64,000 bases of DNA from the NCBI GenBank assembly GCA_003151975.1, contig PLZD01000024.1:44041-108040 (forward strand), written 5' to 3'. The stretch is from Elusimicrobiota bacterium. Its GTDB lineage: Bacteria > Elusimicrobiota > Elusimicrobia > UBA1565 > UBA9628. Positions 51,436 through 60,851 of this stretch are shown one piece after another. The notes under the pieces were generated by a model, which saw nothing but the letters and a program-made list of their open reading frames with translations, had not been told where the DNA came from and ran no database searches. Position numbers and translations under genes: made by a program. Every line of letters begins with the position of its first letter. Position 1 is the stretch's first letter.

Positions 51436-52797
51436 ATGCCGGAATTCCGCTACCCTCAAAGCCCGGTCTTCTATCGCTCGCTCGGCAAGGCGCTCCCGAA
51501 AATTGTTCTGGGAGAAGGCTGCTGGCTCGAGGACGCGGACGGCAAGCGCTACCTCGACGCGTCGGGCGGAGCCTTCGTCGCCAACATCGGCCACGGCGTC
51601 AAGGAGATCGGAGACGCGGTCTCGGCGCAGATGTCCAAGATCGCCTACGTCAACGGCACCGCTTTCACGAGCGAGCCCGCCGAAGAACTCGCGGAAACGC
51701 TCGCCAAGCTCTCGCCGAAAGGGCTCGAGAAATCCTATTTCCTGTCGAGCGGATCCGAGGCGGTTGAAGCGGCTTTAAAACTCGCGCGGCAATACTGGGT
51801 CGAGCTCGGGAAGCCCGGCAAGCACAAAATCATCGCGCGCACGCCGGGCTACCACGGCAATACCTTGCTCGCGCTCTCGGCCTCGGCGCGGGAGCACTAC
51901 AAGAAGCTCTACGGCCCGTGGCTGGTGAAGTGCCCGATGATTCCCGCGCCGTACCCCTACCGCTGCGATTGCGCCGGAGCGAAAGACTGCCCTGCATGCT
52001 CGGGCTCGGCCCTAGAGGAAGCCCTTATAAAGGAAGGCCCGGAGTCGGTCGCGGCCTTCATCGCCGAGCCCGTGGGCGGCTCGTCCACTGGCGCGTCGGT
52101 GCCGCGCTCGGACTATTTCAAGAACATCAGGCGCATCTGCGACAAGCACGAGGTCCTCTTCATCGCCGACGAGGTTCTTACCGGCGCGGGGCGCACGGGC
52201 AAGTGGCTCGCGCTGGAGCACTTCGGCGCTCAGCCCGACATCATCACGATGGGCAAAGGAATTTCGGGCGGCTACCTCCCCCTCTCGGCGGTCATCACTT
52301 CCGTGAAGATTATCGACCCCATCGCGAAGGGCTCAGGCTCCTTCAAGCACGCGCAGACTTTCTCCCATGTCCCCTCCATTTGCGCGGCGGGCCTTGCCGC
52401 GGTGCGCTACATCGCCGAGCACAAGCTCGTCGAGCGCGCCGCCAAGACCGGAGCCATGCTCCAGAAAAAACTTTCCTCGCTCAAGGACCTGCCGGGCGTC
52501 GGAGACGTCAGAGGCATCGGGATGCTCGCGGGCATCGAGTTCGTCGCCGACAAGAAAACCAAGAAGCCTTTCCCGCGCGCGCTCAAGATGGCCGAGACCT
52601 TCACGGACAACGCCAGGCAAGAAGGACTCGTCGTCTGGCCCAACGTCGGCCACGCCGACGGCGACGAGGGCGACCTCGCCATGATCGCGCCGCCGTTCAT
52701 CATCACCGAGTCCGAGACCTCCGAGCTCGTTTCGAAATTTCAGAAGGCGTTGTCCGTGACATTAGATCAGATCGCCGCCAAGGGAGGACGCAAATGA
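51436..52797 (+). CDS. Class III (omega) aminotransferase
   Basis: A 453-residue PLP enzyme with the class III landmarks SGSEAVEAALKLARQYW, the cofactor aspartate region FIADEVLTGAGRTG and the PLP lysine in ITMGKGISGGYLPL. A CDCAGAKDCPAC segment (cysteines at about residues 176-186) is an uncommon insert. The family moves an amino group from an omega- or beta-amino acid or amine to pyruvate or 2-oxoglutarate. The stop overlaps the next ATG by 4 nt. With the aldehyde dehydrogenase and a second aminotransferase it likely forms an amino acid or diamine breakdown route; the substrate is not evident. Confidence 0.85.
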   Translation: MPEFRYPQSPVFYRSLGKALPKIVLGEGCWLEDADGKRYLDASGGAFVANIGHGVKEIGDAVSAQMSKIAYVNGTAFTSEPAEELAETLAKLSPKGLEKSYFLSSGSEAVEAALKLARQYWVELGKPGKHKIIARTPGYHGNTLLALSASAREHYKKLYGPWLVKCPMIPAPYPYRCDCAGAKDCPACSGSALEEALIKEGPESVAAFIAEPVGGSSTGASVPRSDYFKNIRRICDKHEVLFIADEVLTGAGRTGKWLALEHFGAQPDIITMGKGISGGYLPLSAVITSVKIIDPIAKGSGSFKHAQTFSHVPSICAAGLAAVRYIAEHKLVERAAKTGAMLQKKLSSLKDLPGVGDVRGIGMLAGIEFVADKKTKKPFPRALKMAETFTDNARQEGLVVWPNVGHADGDEGDLAMIAPPFIITESETSELVSKFQKALSVTLDQIAAKGGRK

Positions 52798-54374
52798 CCA
52801 CCACAGCCCCCAGCAAGCAGTTCAAGATCACCTATTCTGCCGTTAACGCGGATATGACCGAGTTCCACAAGGAATTCGACAAGGCCCTCGTCTGGGCCCG
52901 CTCCGAGATGGGCAAGGATCACCCGCTCTACATCGATTACAAGGCAGTGCCCGGCACCGGCGAGGCGCTAGTTGATACGTCTCCGATCAACAACGATTGG
53001 ATCCTCGGCCGCTTCGCCGCCGCGTCCGTCGCGCAGGTCGGGATCGCGGTCGACTCCGCCAAGAAGGCGCAGAAAGCTTGGGCGCGCATGCCGTGGAGAG
53101 ACCGGCTCAAGATCATGCACGCGGCCGCCGAGGAGATCCGCCGCCGCAAGTTCCAGATCGGCGCGGTCATGAGCCTCGAGGTCGGCAAGAGCCGCATGGA
53201 AGCGATGGGCGACGCCGAGGAATCCGCGGACCTCATCGACTACTATTGCTCCATCGTCGAGGAGAACAACGGCTTCGTGAAGCCCTTGGGCAAGCTCATG
53301 CCCAACGAGAAAACGGCCGACGTTCTGCGCCCCTTCGGCGTGTTCGTCTGCATCGCCCCGTTTAACTTCCCGATGGCGCTATCGACGGGAATGTCGTCGG
53401 CCGCCCTGATGGCGGGCAACACCGTCGTTTACAAACCCGCGCAGGACACGCCGTGGACCGGCCTCATGCTCTACGAGTGCTACAAGGCCGCTGGAATTCC
53501 GACGGGCGTCTTTCATTACATCACGGGCAAAGGTTCCGTCATCGGCGACGCGTTCTGGACGAACAAGAACGTCGACGGCATCGTGTTCACGGGCTCCAAG
53601 GAAGTCGGCATGCGCATGGTCAAGGAATTCTCCAAGGACTGGCCCAAGCCCGCGCTCATGGAGCTCGGCGGCAAGAACCCGACGATCGTCTGCGAATCGG
53701 CGGACCTCGACATGGCCGCCGAAGGCATCATGAAATCGGCGTTCGGCATGCAGGGCCAGAAGTGCTCCGCCTGTTCGCGCGTCTACGTCGACAAAAATGT
53801 CTACAAGCCGTTTCTCGAGAAGCTTCTCGAGAAAACCAAGGCGATCGTGAAAGGCGATCCTACCGCAAAGGATGTTTTTTTCGGCCCTGTCATAAACAGC
53901 CGTGCCGTGAAGACTTTCGAGGGCGGCGTCGAGAGCGCCCTCAAGGGCGGCAAGATCCTGATCGGCGGCAAGGTCATGAAGGACGGCGCGTACGCCAAGG
54001 GCACTTATGTGGAACCAACGATCGCCGAACTGCCGCTCGACCACGAGCTCTTCGGTCGCGAGCTCTTCGTTCCGTTCCTTTCGATCGCGCCGGTCTCGGG
54101 CCTCGATCAAGCGATCGAGGAAAGCAACAAGGCCGAGTACGGCCTGACGGCCGGCATCTTCACGAAGAACAAAGAAGAGATCGAGCGCTTCTTCGACGAG
54201 GTCGAGTCCGGCGTCTGCTACGCCAACCGCCGCACGGGCGCCACCACCGGCGCGTGGCCCGGCGTGCAGAGCTTCACCGGCTGGAAAGGCTCGGGCTCGA
54301 CGGGCAAAGGCGGCTGCGGCCCCTACTACGTGCAGCAATTCATGCGCGAGCAGTCGCGCACCATCATGGAATAA
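52794..54374 (+). CDS. Aldehyde dehydrogenase, 1-pyrroline-5-carboxylate dehydrogenase type
   Basis: A 526-residue NAD(P)-dependent aldehyde dehydrogenase. The catalytic Glu is in MELGGKNP and the catalytic Cys in GQKCSACSRVYV, the signature of P5C dehydrogenases (RocA/PutA branch). The N-terminus has APFNFPMALSTGM. The known reaction oxidises glutamate semialdehyde (from P5C) to glutamate; related members use other semialdehydes made by omega-aminotransferases, which fits its neighbours. A GGGAGG ribosome site precedes the start, which overlaps the upstream stop. Confidence 0.87.
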   Translation: MTTTAPSKQFKITYSAVNADMTEFHKEFDKALVWARSEMGKDHPLYIDYKAVPGTGEALVDTSPINNDWILGRFAAASVAQVGIAVDSAKKAQKAWARMPWRDRLKIMHAAAEEIRRRKFQIGAVMSLEVGKSRMEAMGDAEESADLIDYYCSIVEENNGFVKPLGKLMPNEKTADVLRPFGVFVCIAPFNFPMALSTGMSSAALMAGNTVVYKPAQDTPWTGLMLYECYKAAGIPTGVFHYITGKGSVIGDAFWTNKNVDGIVFTGSKEVGMRMVKEFSKDWPKPALMELGGKNPTIVCESADLDMAAEGIMKSAFGMQGQKCSACSRVYVDKNVYKPFLEKLLEKTKAIVKGDPTAKDVFFGPVINSRAVKTFEGGVESALKGGKILIGGKVMKDGAYAKGTYVEPTIAELPLDHELFGRELFVPFLSIAPVSGLDQAIEESNKAEYGLTAGIFTKNKEEIERFFDEVESGVCYANRRTGATTGAWPGVQSFTGWKGSGSTGKGGCGPYYVQQFMREQSRTIME

Positions 54375-54377
54375 ATC

Positions 54378-55706
54378 ATGGCCACCAAACTCGCCGCGAA
54401 GCCCGTGAAAGCCGATTATCCGCGCATACTCGTCCCCCCTCCGGGTCCGAAAGCGAAGAAAGTTATCGCGCTCGACAAGGAGTGGTCGTCGCCTTCCTAT
54501 ATAAAGGAGTACGGCCTGGCGATGGCGGGCGGGCGAGGCGCGATGGTGGAAGACGTCGACGGCAACCGCTACATCGACTGGATGGCCGGCATCGCGGTCT
54601 CGGCGACGGGCTACAACCACCCCGCCGTCGTCACCGCCGTGCAAGAGCAAGCCGGCAAGTTCCTTCATATCTGCGGCACGGATTTCTACTACGAGCCGAT
54701 GGCCCGGCTGTGCCAGACGCTCGCGCGCCTGGCTCCGGGCGGCGCCAAAGAAAAATGGCGCGTGTTCCTCTCGAACTCCGGCACCGAGGCCGTCGAGGGC
54801 GCCGTCAAATTGGCGCGCTACTCCACCGGACGCCAGAACCTCATCGCCTTCGACGGCGCGTTCCACGGCCGAACCTACGCGGCGCTCACTTTGACCCAGA
54901 GCAAGGTGAAGTACAAGGAAGGCTTCGGCCCCTTCCTGCCAGACGTCTTCCACCTTCCCTACGACTATCCCTACGCGGGCATCGATGGCATTGCCGCGGC
55001 CAATCGCCTGTTCGAGCGCGAAGTCTCTCCGAAAGAAGTCGCGGCCGTCTTCATCGAGCCGTTTCAGGGCGAGGGCGGCTACGTGATGCCGCGCAAGGAA
55101 TTCCTGCAGGCCTGGCGCAAGATCTGCGACGACAACGGCATTCTGCTCGTTTTCGACGAGATTCAAACGGGAGTCGGCCGCACGGGCAAGATGTGGGCCG
55201 CCGATTATTTCGGCGTGACGCCCGACATTCTGCTCACCGCCAAGGGACTCGGCTCCGGCATGCCCATCGGCGCGATCCTCGCCAAGGAGCGCGTGATGAC
55301 TTGGAAGCAGGGCACGCACGGCTCGACCTTCGGCGGCAATCCCTTGGGCTGCGCCGCGGCGCTGGCCACGCTCGAGCTCGTCGAGAAGGGCTTGGCCGAC
55401 AACGCCGCCAAGATGGGCGAGCGGCTCATCACGGGCCTGCGCAAGCTCCAGCAAAAGCACGCGTGCATCGGCGACGTGCGCGGCGTCGGACTCATGATCG
55501 GCGTCGAGTTCGTCAAGGACCGCAAGACCAAGGAGCCCGCGTCCGAGCTCACGCACGCGCTCGAGTTGAAAGCGTTCTCGAAAGGCTTGCTCCTCCTATC
55601 GTGCGGCAAGTCGGTCATTCGCGTGGCGCCCCCGCTGGTCCTCAACGCCTACGATGTCGACACGGGTCTCGCGATACTCGACGAGTGCCTGAGCGAGCTG
55701 GCCTGA
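54378..55706 (+). CDS. Class III aminotransferase, GabT/ArgD-like
   Basis: A 442-residue PLP enzyme of the 4-aminobutyrate/acetylornithine group. Landmarks are NSGTEAVEGAVKLARYSTGR, FHGRTYAALTLT, FIEPFQGEGGYVMP, FDEIQTGVGRTGKMWA and the PLP lysine in LTAKGLGSGMPIGAI. It starts 3 nt after the aldehyde dehydrogenase stop. GABA or ornithine would fit: transamination gives a semialdehyde, which the dehydrogenase next door would oxidise. The exact substrate cannot be read from the sequence. Confidence 0.87.
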   Translation: MATKLAAKPVKADYPRILVPPPGPKAKKVIALDKEWSSPSYIKEYGLAMAGGRGAMVEDVDGNRYIDWMAGIAVSATGYNHPAVVTAVQEQAGKFLHICGTDFYYEPMARLCQTLARLAPGGAKEKWRVFLSNSGTEAVEGAVKLARYSTGRQNLIAFDGAFHGRTYAALTLTQSKVKYKEGFGPFLPDVFHLPYDYPYAGIDGIAAANRLFEREVSPKEVAAVFIEPFQGEGGYVMPRKEFLQAWRKICDDNGILLVFDEIQTGVGRTGKMWAADYFGVTPDILLTAKGLGSGMPIGAILAKERVMTWKQGTHGSTFGGNPLGCAAALATLELVEKGLADNAAKMGERLITGLRKLQQKHACIGDVRGVGLMIGVEFVKDRKTKEPASELTHALELKAFSKGLLLLSCGKSVIRVAPPLVLNAYDVDTGLAILDECLSELA

Positions 55707-55738
55707 ACCCGGATCCGTCCGCGCGCGCCGACGAGCTC

Positions 55739-56245
55739 ATGGAGCTCGCCGACGCCGCGGCCAAGCGCCTGGTCGACGGCCTCGTCGTCGCGGGCTATTT
55801 CGCCGCGAAGGAAGCGGCGCCCGCGCGTCTTCAGGTCGGCGAGCATGCGCGGCATCTGTTCCTCTTCGTGATCCTTTCCGTCCTCCTCGAGAAGCGCGAG
55901 GGCAAGGACGCCGCCGACGCGCTCGTCGCCGAGAAGATCAAAGAGTCTTTCTCGCTTCAGCTTATCGGCTCGCGCAAAGCCCTGAAGGCGATCTCGAAAA
56001 AAGCGCTGAAAAGCGCCGAGGCCGCGGAACTGGAGCGCAAGCTCGACCAAGCCGCCAAGAACGATCCGTTCGCGCCTTACTACGACTCGTTCGGGAAGAT
56101 GACCACAAACCCCGACCACGGCCCTTTCGGCATCTTGGCCCGCAAGCTTTCCGACGACTTTTTCGCTCAGGACGCGAGCGCGGCGTACGAAAAGATTTTC
56201 CTGCTCGCCGCGACGCTTTCCGACGAACTCATAAGCCGCCTTTAG
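55739..56245 (+). CDS. Conserved-looking helical protein of unknown function (168 aa)
   Basis: A mainly helical 168-residue protein starting at an ATG 33 nt after the aminotransferase stop; a GTG at 55685 inside that gene is an alternative start. It has a hydrophobic helix (HLFLFVILSVLLEK) and a Lys/Ala-rich amphipathic region (KALKAISKKALKSAEAAELE), then a Pro/Gly-containing loop (TTNPDHGPFG). I recognise no domain. Position suggests co-transcription with the aminotransferases. Confidence 0.6.
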   Translation: MELADAAAKRLVDGLVVAGYFAAKEAAPARLQVGEHARHLFLFVILSVLLEKREGKDAADALVAEKIKESFSLQLIGSRKALKAISKKALKSAEAAELERKLDQAAKNDPFAPYYDSFGKMTTNPDHGPFGILARKLSDDFFAQDASAAYEKIFLLAATLSDELISRL

Positions 56246-56302
56246 GCCCAAAGGCCCCGCATTTCCACCCTCTCGGCCCATCACAAAGGCCGAGGACGCC
56301 GC

Positions 56303-56308
56303 TACAAT
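56303..56308 (+). promoter_or_regulatory. -10 element of the metalloprotease-like gene
   Basis: TACAAT is 7 nt before the ATG at 56316. The -35 region (TCACAA at 17 nt) is poor. Confidence 0.5.
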
Positions 56309-56315
56309 ATCCGCG

Positions 56316-57545
56316 ATGAGACTTTTGCTTGCGCTGCTTTGCGCGCACGCCTGGGCCGCGCCCATCGTCAAGGACGTCCCGGCCCCCCATTCCGGCGGTG
56401 AGATCATACTCGCCGTGCAGACGCCGATCCTCCCCAATCCCGGGACGCTCGCGGCGGCAAACCTTGTGCCTGCTCTGGAAGTCCCTCAGCTCCCGACCGC
56501 TCTGCCCGCCGCGGAAAACGCCGTCCCGCCGATCGCCCAACCCAATGCGGCCGCGCTCGAAGCCGCCGCCAGCCGTGATGAAAGCGCGATCGAGGAGCCG
56601 TCGCGAACCGAAGAATCTCAAGCGGCGCCGGAGCCTAAGGCCCCGCTTGAGACACAAGCCGCCGACGCCGCCCAGAAATTCGACAGGGCGCAGAGATACC
56701 ATTACGCTTTCACTCCATCAGAGAAGACGCCCGCCCCCGCCCTGAGGCTCAACGCCGCGTCGCGCAATCCCAATGTCCTTGAGTATCTCAAGAGCAAAAG
56801 CTTCAAGGATCACTTGAAAGAGGCCCGGCGCCTCGCGATCGAGACCGCAGGTGCCGCTTCCGATTACGCGATCCGCGCGCGCCTGCGCGACGTGCCGCCC
56901 GCCGAGAAGATCAACGGCCACACGCGCGGCTATCCGATCAAGACGCAAAGCATCCGCATGACCGTGGGCCCCGAGCCTGCAAGCTACGACGAGACCGATG
57001 TCCAGGCGACCTTTTTCCACGAGCACGGCCACGCGGTCCTGAATCTTTTCCTGCACAAGATGAAGTCGCTCGGCCAGCAGGCCATCGACCGCTCTTATCA
57101 AGTCAAGAAGCAGAAGCTCGAGAAAACCGCCGAAGGCAAGAAGATCATCGCGCGCGCCAATCTCTATCACGCCTTCGCCGATCCGTCGCGCGAGGCGTTC
57201 GCCGACGTGTTCCGCATTCTCGTCATGCGCGCGCCCGGCGCGCACCACCGCCCGCGCGATTTCTCGAAGATGGAGGAGGACTTGGGCAGTTTCGGCGGCG
57301 AGAAGCACCTCGAGCTCAACCCTTTTCGCGCGCATCTCTGGCAGAAATACTTAATGGGCCGGCTGGACGACGCGGGCTATCGCGCGCAAATTCTCAAAGT
57401 CCTGGCGCGCGTCAGCTTCGAAGTTCCGGAGAAACATTTCAAGGCCGCCCTGGACGGCGGCCCCAAGACCGAGGGCGGCATCGAGATGAACCAGGACTTT
57501 ATTGACGCGTTTGACCGCGCGATGTCCCAAGCCTCCGCGATTTAG
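56316..57545 (+). CDS. Secreted predicted zinc metalloprotease (HEHGH)
   Basis: A 409-residue protein with a signal peptide (MRLLLALLCAHAWAAP). An Ala/Pro/Glu-rich low-complexity stretch covers about residues 40-130. The catalytic-type motif is TFFHEHGHAVLNLF, near residues 230-243: HExxH with two possible zinc histidines. A later DPSREAFADVFRI (about residues 288-300) may give the third ligand and resembles the E-x-x-x-D of gluzincins. No close family is recognised, so this is predicted from the motif and the export signal. Confidence 0.68.
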   Translation: MRLLLALLCAHAWAAPIVKDVPAPHSGGEIILAVQTPILPNPGTLAAANLVPALEVPQLPTALPAAENAVPPIAQPNAAALEAAASRDESAIEEPSRTEESQAAPEPKAPLETQAADAAQKFDRAQRYHYAFTPSEKTPAPALRLNAASRNPNVLEYLKSKSFKDHLKEARRLAIETAGAASDYAIRARLRDVPPAEKINGHTRGYPIKTQSIRMTVGPEPASYDETDVQATFFHEHGHAVLNLFLHKMKSLGQQAIDRSYQVKKQKLEKTAEGKKIIARANLYHAFADPSREAFADVFRILVMRAPGAHHRPRDFSKMEEDLGSFGGEKHLELNPFRAHLWQKYLMGRLDDAGYRAQILKVLARVSFEVPEKHFKAALDGGPKTEGGIEMNQDFIDAFDRAMSQASAI

Positions 57546-57546
57546 C

Positions 57547-57552
57547 TAAAAT
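57547..57552 (+). promoter_or_regulatory. -10 element of the CoA-transferase subunit A gene
   Basis: TAAAAT lies 6 nt before the GTG at 57559. The upstream gene ends at 57545, so the promoter partly overlaps its stop. No good -35 is seen. Confidence 0.45.
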
Positions 57553-57558
57553 ACGCGC

Positions 57559-58464
57559 GTGAAGGACAAACGCGCGAGCATGAAGGAGGCCGTCGGCTCC
57601 TTGGTCAAAGACGGCGACACGGTCGTCATCGAAGGCTTCACCCACCTCATCTGCTTCGCGGCCGGCCACGAGATCATCCGCCAGGGCCGGAAAAATCTGA
57701 CGCTCGCGCGCCTGACGCCCGACCTCATTTACGATCAGCTCATCGCGGCCGGCTGCGCCAAGAAACTCGTCTTCTCGTGGGCCGGCAATCCCGGCGTCGG
57801 CTCACTGCACGCCTTCCGCCGCGCGGTGGAATCCAAGCCGCCGAAGCTCGAGCTAGAGGAGTACTCGCACTTCGGCATGGTCGCGCGCCTTGCCGCGGGC
57901 TCGGCCAACCTGCCGTTCTGGCCGCTGCGCAACTACGACGGCACCGACATCCCGAAGGCCAACGCGCGCATCAAACAGGTCGACTGCCCGTTCACCGGCG
58001 AGAAGCTGGCGGCCGTCCCGGCCTTGCGGCCCGACGTGACCATCGTCCACGCCCAGCGCGCCGACAAGAACGGCAACACGCAGATTTGGGGGCTGATGGG
58101 CGTGCAAAAAGAAGCGGCGTTCGCCTCGAAGAAGGTCATCGTCGTGGTCGAAGAGATCGTCGACGAGTCCGTGATCCGCTCCGATCCGAACCGCACTCTC
58201 ATCCCAGGCCTTCAAGTCGACTCTGTCGTGCTCGAGCCCTGGGGCGCGCACCCGTCCTACGCGCAAGGCTACTACGACCGCGACAACGACTTCTACGTCG
58301 CGTGGGACAAGATCGCGCGCGAAGAGGCGGGGCTCAAGAAATATCTCGACGAGAATGTGTTCGGCGTGAAGGACCGCGCCGGCTACATGCAGAAAAACCC
58401 CGGCCTCGCGGAACGCCTCAAGGCCAAGGACCTCATCTGTGCCGGCGTCAACTACGGCTACTAA
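57559..58464 (+). CDS. CoA-transferase subunit A (glutaconate/3-oxoacid CoA-transferase family)
   Basis: A 301-residue protein with the family I CoA-transferase alpha-subunit pattern: DGDTVVIEGFTHLICFAAGHE, SWAGNPGVGSLHAFRRAVE and HAQRADKNGNTQIWGLMGV. It moves CoA between an acyl-CoA and a carboxylate together with a beta subunit. The matching beta subunit is at 60927-61658, separated by two unrelated genes. The GTG start follows a short promoter-like TAAAAT. The acid substrate is unknown; amino acid breakdown next door would fit a 2-enoyl or 3-oxo acid. Confidence 0.82.
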   Translation: MKDKRASMKEAVGSLVKDGDTVVIEGFTHLICFAAGHEIIRQGRKNLTLARLTPDLIYDQLIAAGCAKKLVFSWAGNPGVGSLHAFRRAVESKPPKLELEEYSHFGMVARLAAGSANLPFWPLRNYDGTDIPKANARIKQVDCPFTGEKLAAVPALRPDVTIVHAQRADKNGNTQIWGLMGVQKEAAFASKKVIVVVEEIVDESVIRSDPNRTLIPGLQVDSVVLEPWGAHPSYAQGYYDRDNDFYVAWDKIAREEAGLKKYLDENVFGVKDRAGYMQKNPGLAERLKAKDLICAGVNYGY

Positions 58465-59080
58465 ACCTCTCCCGTTTTCCGCGGCGGCCGTCCGGCACCT
58501 AAAAAAGGCGGACAAGACGTTGTCGCGCGTGATTTCCAAGGTCGGGCCGTGCCGCGCGCTCCAGCACCCGCAGGACACCTTCGAGGCCTTGCTCCACGCG
58601 ATCACTTATCAGCAATTGAACGGCAAGGCGGCGCGGACGATTCACGGAAGGGTCCTGGCGCTCTTCGGCGGGAAATGCCCGAGCCCGGCTAAATTCTTAG
58701 AGCAGAAAGAAGACAATCTGCGGAAAGCCGGCCTGTCCAGGAACAAGCTCGCCGCGATGCGCGACCTTGCGGAGAAATCGGTCTCGGGGATCGTGCCCTT
58801 GCGCAAGCAACTCGAGCCGCTCTCGGACGCCGAGATCATCGAGCGGCTGACCCAAGTGCGCGGCGTCGGCGTGTGGACCGCGCAAATGTTTCTGATGTTC
58901 CGCCTCGGACGGCCCGATGTGCTTCCGAGCGGCGACTTCGGCATACGCAAGGCGTTCGGCGTCCATTTCCGCAAGAACGGACGCATGCCGCCCCCGTCGG
59001 CCGTCGAGAAGCACGGAAAACTTTGGGCGCCTTACCGCACGGTCGCGTCCTGGTACCTTTGGAGATCACTCGATGATTAA
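58439..59080 (+). CDS. DNA-3-methyladenine glycosylase II, AlkA/HhH-GPD family
   Basis: A 213-residue helix-hairpin-helix glycosylase. Landmarks are LLHAITYQQLNGKAARTIH, LSRNKLAAMRDLAE, the hairpin LTQVRGVGVWTAQMFLMF and the catalytic Asp in LPSGDFGIRK. The N-terminal TBP-like domain of E. coli AlkA is missing, as in many short bacterial members. It removes alkylated purines from DNA. The chosen GTG overlaps the upstream gene by 26 nt; a later start is possible. Confidence 0.85.
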   Translation: MPASTTATKPLPFSAAAVRHLKKADKTLSRVISKVGPCRALQHPQDTFEALLHAITYQQLNGKAARTIHGRVLALFGGKCPSPAKFLEQKEDNLRKAGLSRNKLAAMRDLAEKSVSGIVPLRKQLEPLSDAEIIERLTQVRGVGVWTAQMFLMFRLGRPDVLPSGDFGIRKAFGVHFRKNGRMPPPSAVEKHGKLWAPYRTVASWYLWRSLDD

Positions 59081-60851
59081 ATCGCTGATTGGACTTTTTC
59101 TCTTCATACTCGCCTGCCCCGCGCGCGCGGCCTTCAAGATCCCCGGCTACGAGCTCGTCTACTCCTATCCCGTCGAGACGACCCTCGACGAGCCAGACCT
59201 GCGCCAAGCCTACGACGTCTGGCCCGAGCTGTTCGACCAGGCCGGCCAGAGGATCGACATCGAGCAATTCTACGTCAGCCCCTCTACGGACGACGCGGTT
59301 CTCGAGCCGAGCTTCAAGGCCTTGGAGAGAGCGGCCAAGCGCGGCGTCAAGATTCGCGTTCTCCTTGAGCGCAAGTTCCTCAAAAATTCGGTCGACGGGA
59401 TCGCGCGGCTCGCGAACATCCCGGGCCTCGAGCTGCGCATACTCGACTGGGGCGCGGTGGGCAAGACGGGCAAGGGCATCATCCACGCCAAATTCTTCGT
59501 CGTCGATTCGTCCTCCGCGTTCGTCGGAAGCCAGAACTTCGATTGGCGCGCCCTGGACCAAATCCACGAGCTCGGCTTGGCCGTGACCAACGAGGCCATC
59601 GTCGGCCAGATCCGTTCGGTCTTCGATCACGACTGGGCGCTCGCCGGCGCGACCGATTGGGCGATCGCGCCCGCGGCCCAACCCGTCGCGGCCCACCTGG
59701 GCCAGCTCAATTATCTCGTGGCAAGCCCCTGGCGCTACAACCCGCCCGGCGTCGGCGATTCCGAGAGCGAGCTCGTCTACCTCATCGGCCACGCGAAGGA
59801 AGAGATCGTCGTGCAGAACTACGATTACCTCCCGATGGGCTTCGGCGCCAACGCGTCTTCCTACACAATCATCGACGACGCCCTGCGCGCCGCCGCTGCG
59901 CGCGGCGTGAAAATAAAGCTGCTGCTCGACCGCGGCAACGAGGACGAGCGCCACATGAAGTTCCTCAAGCCGCTCGCGCAGGTCAAGGGCGTTGAGATTC
60001 GTTTCATGGAAATCCCGGACGCCAAACGCGGCCACATCGACTTCGCGCGCGTGGTGCACACCAAGACGATGGTGATAGACGGCAAACTTCTTTGGCTCGG
60101 CACCAGCAACTGGGCCGGCGGCTATCTCGACGAGTCGCGCAACCTCGAGCTCGTCGTGCACGATGAGGGTCTTGCGGCGCGCGTCGCGGCGGTGCACAAG
60201 CACCTTTGGGACTCGACCTACGCCGTGCCGATCGAGATGTTTCCCGAGCAGCGCGACTGGCTCTGGCACATCGTCTCCCAATGCATGGATGCGAGCGCTC
60301 CCGATTACTGCGTGCGCTGCCGCAGGCCCCTGCCGGGCAAGTGCGGCCCGACGCCGTGCCCGGAGACCTCGCCCGTTTGGTCCGTCGAGAAAGAATTCGT
60401 CGCGATCCAGGACCGCAAGATGTGCGGCTGCCCGCTGGGCTTCGTGCATGGCTTGGCCCTGCCGCGGGTTGCGGTCAAAGGCGTCGAGGACCCCAAGCGC
60501 CCCGACGGACTTTGGGATTTCGCGTGGAAGACGGCGCGCGTCGCGATCACCGATGAGAGCGCTATCCTTCTCGCGGTCAACGGCCCGACGCGGCGCACGC
60601 AGGACCAGCTCCATGTCCACATGGTCCGTCTTTCCGCCGACGGCCGCAAGCTTTTGGCGCAGGCCATGCCCGAGACGGTTCCAGACCTGAAGGGAGTCTG
60701 GAAGGCCGCCGCACGCAGCGCCAAGAAGCGCGAGATCAAGGGCTGGTACGGCATCGCGGTCGCGCGCGCCGACGACGGCAAGGGCTTCATCGTAGCCGCG
60801 ACGGCCTCCGACCATCCCGAGACAGAGTTCGGCCAGGCGTTCTGCAAGTAA
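59073..60851 (+). CDS. Phospholipase D-like protein fused to a CDP-diacylglycerol pyrophosphatase domain
   Basis: A 592-residue protein from an ATG overlapping the glycosylase stop. It has a signal peptide (LIGLFLFILACPARA) and two PLD HKD sites: HAKFFVVDSSSAFVGSQNF at about 131-149 and HTKTMVIDGKLLWLGTSNW at about 329-347. From about residue 385, WLWHIVSQCMD, KEFVAIQDRKMCGCPLG and RRTQDQLHVHMVRLS match Cdh, whose HxHxx-type segment cleaves CDP-diacylglycerol to CMP and phosphatidate. A PLD-Cdh fusion points to phospholipid or CDP-lipid breakdown outside the cytoplasmic membrane. I know of no characterised protein with this layout. Confidence 0.82.
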   Translation: MIKSLIGLFLFILACPARAAFKIPGYELVYSYPVETTLDEPDLRQAYDVWPELFDQAGQRIDIEQFYVSPSTDDAVLEPSFKALERAAKRGVKIRVLLERKFLKNSVDGIARLANIPGLELRILDWGAVGKTGKGIIHAKFFVVDSSSAFVGSQNFDWRALDQIHELGLAVTNEAIVGQIRSVFDHDWALAGATDWAIAPAAQPVAAHLGQLNYLVASPWRYNPPGVGDSESELVYLIGHAKEEIVVQNYDYLPMGFGANASSYTIIDDALRAAAARGVKIKLLLDRGNEDERHMKFLKPLAQVKGVEIRFMEIPDAKRGHIDFARVVHTKTMVIDGKLLWLGTSNWAGGYLDESRNLELVVHDEGLAARVAAVHKHLWDSTYAVPIEMFPEQRDWLWHIVSQCMDASAPDYCVRCRRPLPGKCGPTPCPETSPVWSVEKEFVAIQDRKMCGCPLGFVHGLALPRVAVKGVEDPKRPDGLWDFAWKTARVAITDESAILLAVNGPTRRTQDQLHVHMVRLSADGRKLLAQAMPETVPDLKGVWKAAARSAKKREIKGWYGIAVARADDGKGFIVAATASDHPETEFGQAFCK

